Source of the DNA: Actinomycetota bacterium
Lineage (GTDB): Bacteria; Actinomycetota; Actinomycetes; Nanopelagicales; Nanopelagicaceae
Assembly: GCA_029978425.1 (NCBI GenBank)
Contig: JAPOJL010000034.1
Coordinates: 1-6,557, forward strand
DNA length: 6,557 nucleotides
Direction: 5' to 3'
Of this stretch, positions 5,026 through 6,557 are shown piece after piece (position 1 is the first letter of the stretch; every line of letters starts with the position of its first letter). The notes under the pieces were generated by a model. That model was not told where the DNA came from. It saw only the letters and a list, made by a program, of their open reading frames with translations, and searched no databases. A program made the translations under genes and the position numbers.

Positions 5026-6557
5026 ATCGCTGCAAAACTTCTCTAATTGCTGAGACATAGGCATTTACTCCGGGTGGATTGAGATGAACTCCATCCGTTG
5101 CAAAGTACTCAGGATGATTACTTGAAATCTGATCCCAATCAACGATTGTGGTGTTGGGGTAGCGCGAGACGACGCTACGGATCAGAGCGTTATTTTCTGC
5201 CTTCCAGGAACGAGGTACCGCAGTATTAACAACAATAATTTGAGGTTGATTTTTCACAATCTCCATGAGCGCCACAACATCGCTTTCAACGAGGCGATTG
5301 TTATTACCAAGATTGAGCACCACGGGTGATTGACCCACAAATTGCTGATCTGTTTTAGCAACTTCAACTAGCTCACCGATCTGACGTCCTACTCGCGCAT
5401 TGATTAATTCAATGCGCTCATATTGCGCCAATACATTTCTAATACCAAGGATGACTGAGTCACCGGTGACCCAGAGACCTGGCGTATCAGCGCTCGTGAT
5501 GACTTGATCAACTTCACCTTCATTGGCAGCTTCGGCTGCTTGTTTTTCCTGAGCGGCAATGAGATCAGCTCGCTCTATTGCGTTAATGGAAACCAATGAT
5601 GTGGCTGCCAATGTCAACAAAATTGCAGCCACAGTTGAGAGCTTCTGTCGTAGGCGAACGGCTTTGGTTCGATATTTCATGCCGCGGAACCAGAGTTCGA
5701 AGTAGCCACGTCGTACTGGAATTTCAATATAGCGCAGCGATATATCAGCGAGCGCAAAAACTATGAGAACACGTAACGCATAAAGCGCCCAATCATCTCC
5801 AACTAGATCAATGGAGGGTCGAGTAAGTTGGAAGACAATCCAGTGCCAGAGATAGATTCCGTACGAACGTTCACCTATCCAAATCAATGGACGGGTACTA
5901 AGAATTGGCGCAAAACGTGAGGCTGGATGAACCACTGAAATCAGCGTGGCACAGCCAAAGAGCGCTGATAGTGGGAATGCAATTCGATAGAGAGTTGGAT
6001 CGCTTTCGTTGATAAATAGAAATGTACTCAGCAATCCCAACAGACCCACTACTCCAATGAGGTCAACAAAGTCTTGCGCTCGTTGAGAGATTTCTTTGGT
6101 GAGGTTCTGGGGCTGCCAACTTACGGCCAGTGCTGATCCCAAAAACAATCCGATGGAGTGGGTGTCGGTTCCAAAGTACACATGGCTAATTGCCGATGCT
6201 TGGGTATCAATACGGACTGAATATGCAAAGAGTGCGATACCTGAGGCGAGCGCAATTCCGAGCGCTGCGTAAGGAATATTCTTCTTACCGAAATACTTCA
6301 GAATAAATAAGAGCACCAGCGGCCAGATCAAGTAGAACTGCGCTTCAACTGCAAGCGACCAGGTGTGTTGTAAGAGTGGAGGCCGTCCAATAGCTTCAAA
6401 ATAATCCTGCTGGCGTGAGACCAGAGCCCAATTCATTGAGCCCGATAAAACGTAGGGAATATCTGCTACAAATCTGCGAACTGTTTCTGGGGCGTACACA
6501 CCTCGAGTCCGGCGGTGTTCAGGCGCACGTCGTCGTCGAGCATGCGATGACGTTCGG
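5024..6557 (-). CDS. Membrane acyltransferase 3 with C-terminal SGNH domain (OatA-like), 5'-partial
   Basis: This gene encodes a multi-span membrane protein that moves acyl (probably acetyl) groups across the membrane, with an extracellular SGNH domain to attach them to a surface glycan. Peptidoglycan, wall polymer and exopolysaccharide are all possible targets. Numbering from GTG 6499 (491 residues), the acyltransferase core includes QHTWSLAVEAQFYLIWP (44-60), FGTDTHSIGLFLG (109-121) and GERSYGIYLWHW (209-220). About seven or eight hydrophobic helices run to residue 253, a final helix spans 287-305, and an Ala/Glu-rich linker (310-335) follows. The SGNH blocks are GDSV with S348, LGNNN (397-401) and DGVHLNPPG with D469 and H472. 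The frame stays open to the window edge, so the start and first helices are missing. The codons at 6500-6557 give an Arg-rich stretch where a membrane helix is expected, so this end may not belong to the gene. It converges on the H1-like/FN3 gene. Confidence 0.9.
   Translation of the reverse strand, partial: RTSSHARRRRAPEHRRTRGVYAPETVRRFVADIPYVLSGSMNWALVSRQQDYFEAIGRPPLLQHTWSLAVEAQFYLIWPLVLLFILKYFGKKNIPYAALGIALASGIALFAYSVRIDTQASAISHVYFGTDTHSIGLFLGSALAVSWQPQNLTKEISQRAQDFVDLIGVVGLLGLLSTFLFINESDPTLYRIAFPLSALFGCATLISVVHPASRFAPILSTRPLIWIGERSYGIYLWHWIVFQLTRPSIDLVGDDWALYALRVLIVFALADISLRYIEIPVRRGYFELWFRGMKYRTKAVRLRQKLSTVAAILLTLAATSLVSINAIERADLIAAQEKQAAEAANEGEVDQVITSADTPGLWVTGDSVILGIRNVLAQYERIELINARVGRQIGELVEVAKTDQQFVGQSPVVLNLGNNNRLVESDVVALMEIVKNQPQIIVVNTAVPRSWKAENNALIRSVVSRYPNTTIVDWDQISSNHPEYFATDGVHLNPPGVNAYVSAIREVLQR

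Noticed and set aside
6502..6507. CTCGAG (XhoI site) near the possible break as a cloning junction
   Set aside because: A single 6-base site occurs by chance in GC-rich sequence and no vector sequence is recognisable around it.
1..6557. CRISPR array, tRNA or rRNA gene, insertion sequence or phage attachment site
   Set aside because: No spaced direct repeats, cloverleaf-like segment, transposase motif or terminal inverted repeats were seen. The rhodopsin has no flanking direct repeats that would mark it as a mobile insertion.

Overview
The window looks like about 6.5 kb of an actinobacterial chromosome at moderate GC (roughly half). It most likely comes from a planktonic freshwater lineage such as the Nanopelagicales (acI) or a relative. 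The placement rests on two things seen together: an actinorhodopsin-type light-driven proton pump, and a conserved actinobacterial gene order (clpS, a DUF2017 gene, murI, rph, rdgB). The order resembles Mycobacterium tuberculosis Rv1331-Rv1341. No marker gene was available to fix the taxon.

Layout. Positions 1-864 hold the 3' part of clpS, cut by the window edge, and a DUF2017 gene, both on the plus strand. A strong hairpin at 879-910 follows. A rhodopsin gene lies on the minus strand (930-1709, with a possible longer form starting at 1781) and converges on that hairpin. Positions 1710-1924 are a divergent control region with a candidate rhodopsin promoter, a perfect 14-bp palindrome and an extended -10 candidate for murI. 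Then murI, rph and rdgB (1925-4115) form a tight plus-strand cluster for peptidoglycan precursor supply, RNA 3' end trimming and nucleotide-pool cleaning. At 4212-4979 is an unusual three-part protein: a histone-H1-like Lys/Ala/Pro tail, one membrane helix, an acidic linker and a fibronectin type III-like domain. A bidirectional terminator separates it from a convergent gene for a membrane acyltransferase fused to an SGNH domain, which runs off the right edge.

How the genes fit together. The mec-cysO-cysM-rhomboid block that sits between the DUF2017 gene and murI in mycobacteria is absent, and the rhodopsin occupies that interval in opposite orientation with its own signals. The rhodopsin has the full proton-pump set (DTE motif, retinal lysine, green-tuning leucine). 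At the helix E position where bacteriorhodopsin has Trp138 it has glycine, as in carotenoid-antenna rhodopsins. Two genes bear on the cell envelope (murI and the acyltransferase), and the H1-like/FN3 protein may link the membrane to DNA.

The most interesting items are the H1-tail/membrane/FN3 protein, the antenna-type glycine in the rhodopsin, and the rhodopsin's position inside a housekeeping locus. The last 58 bases look foreign in composition and may be an assembly chimera.
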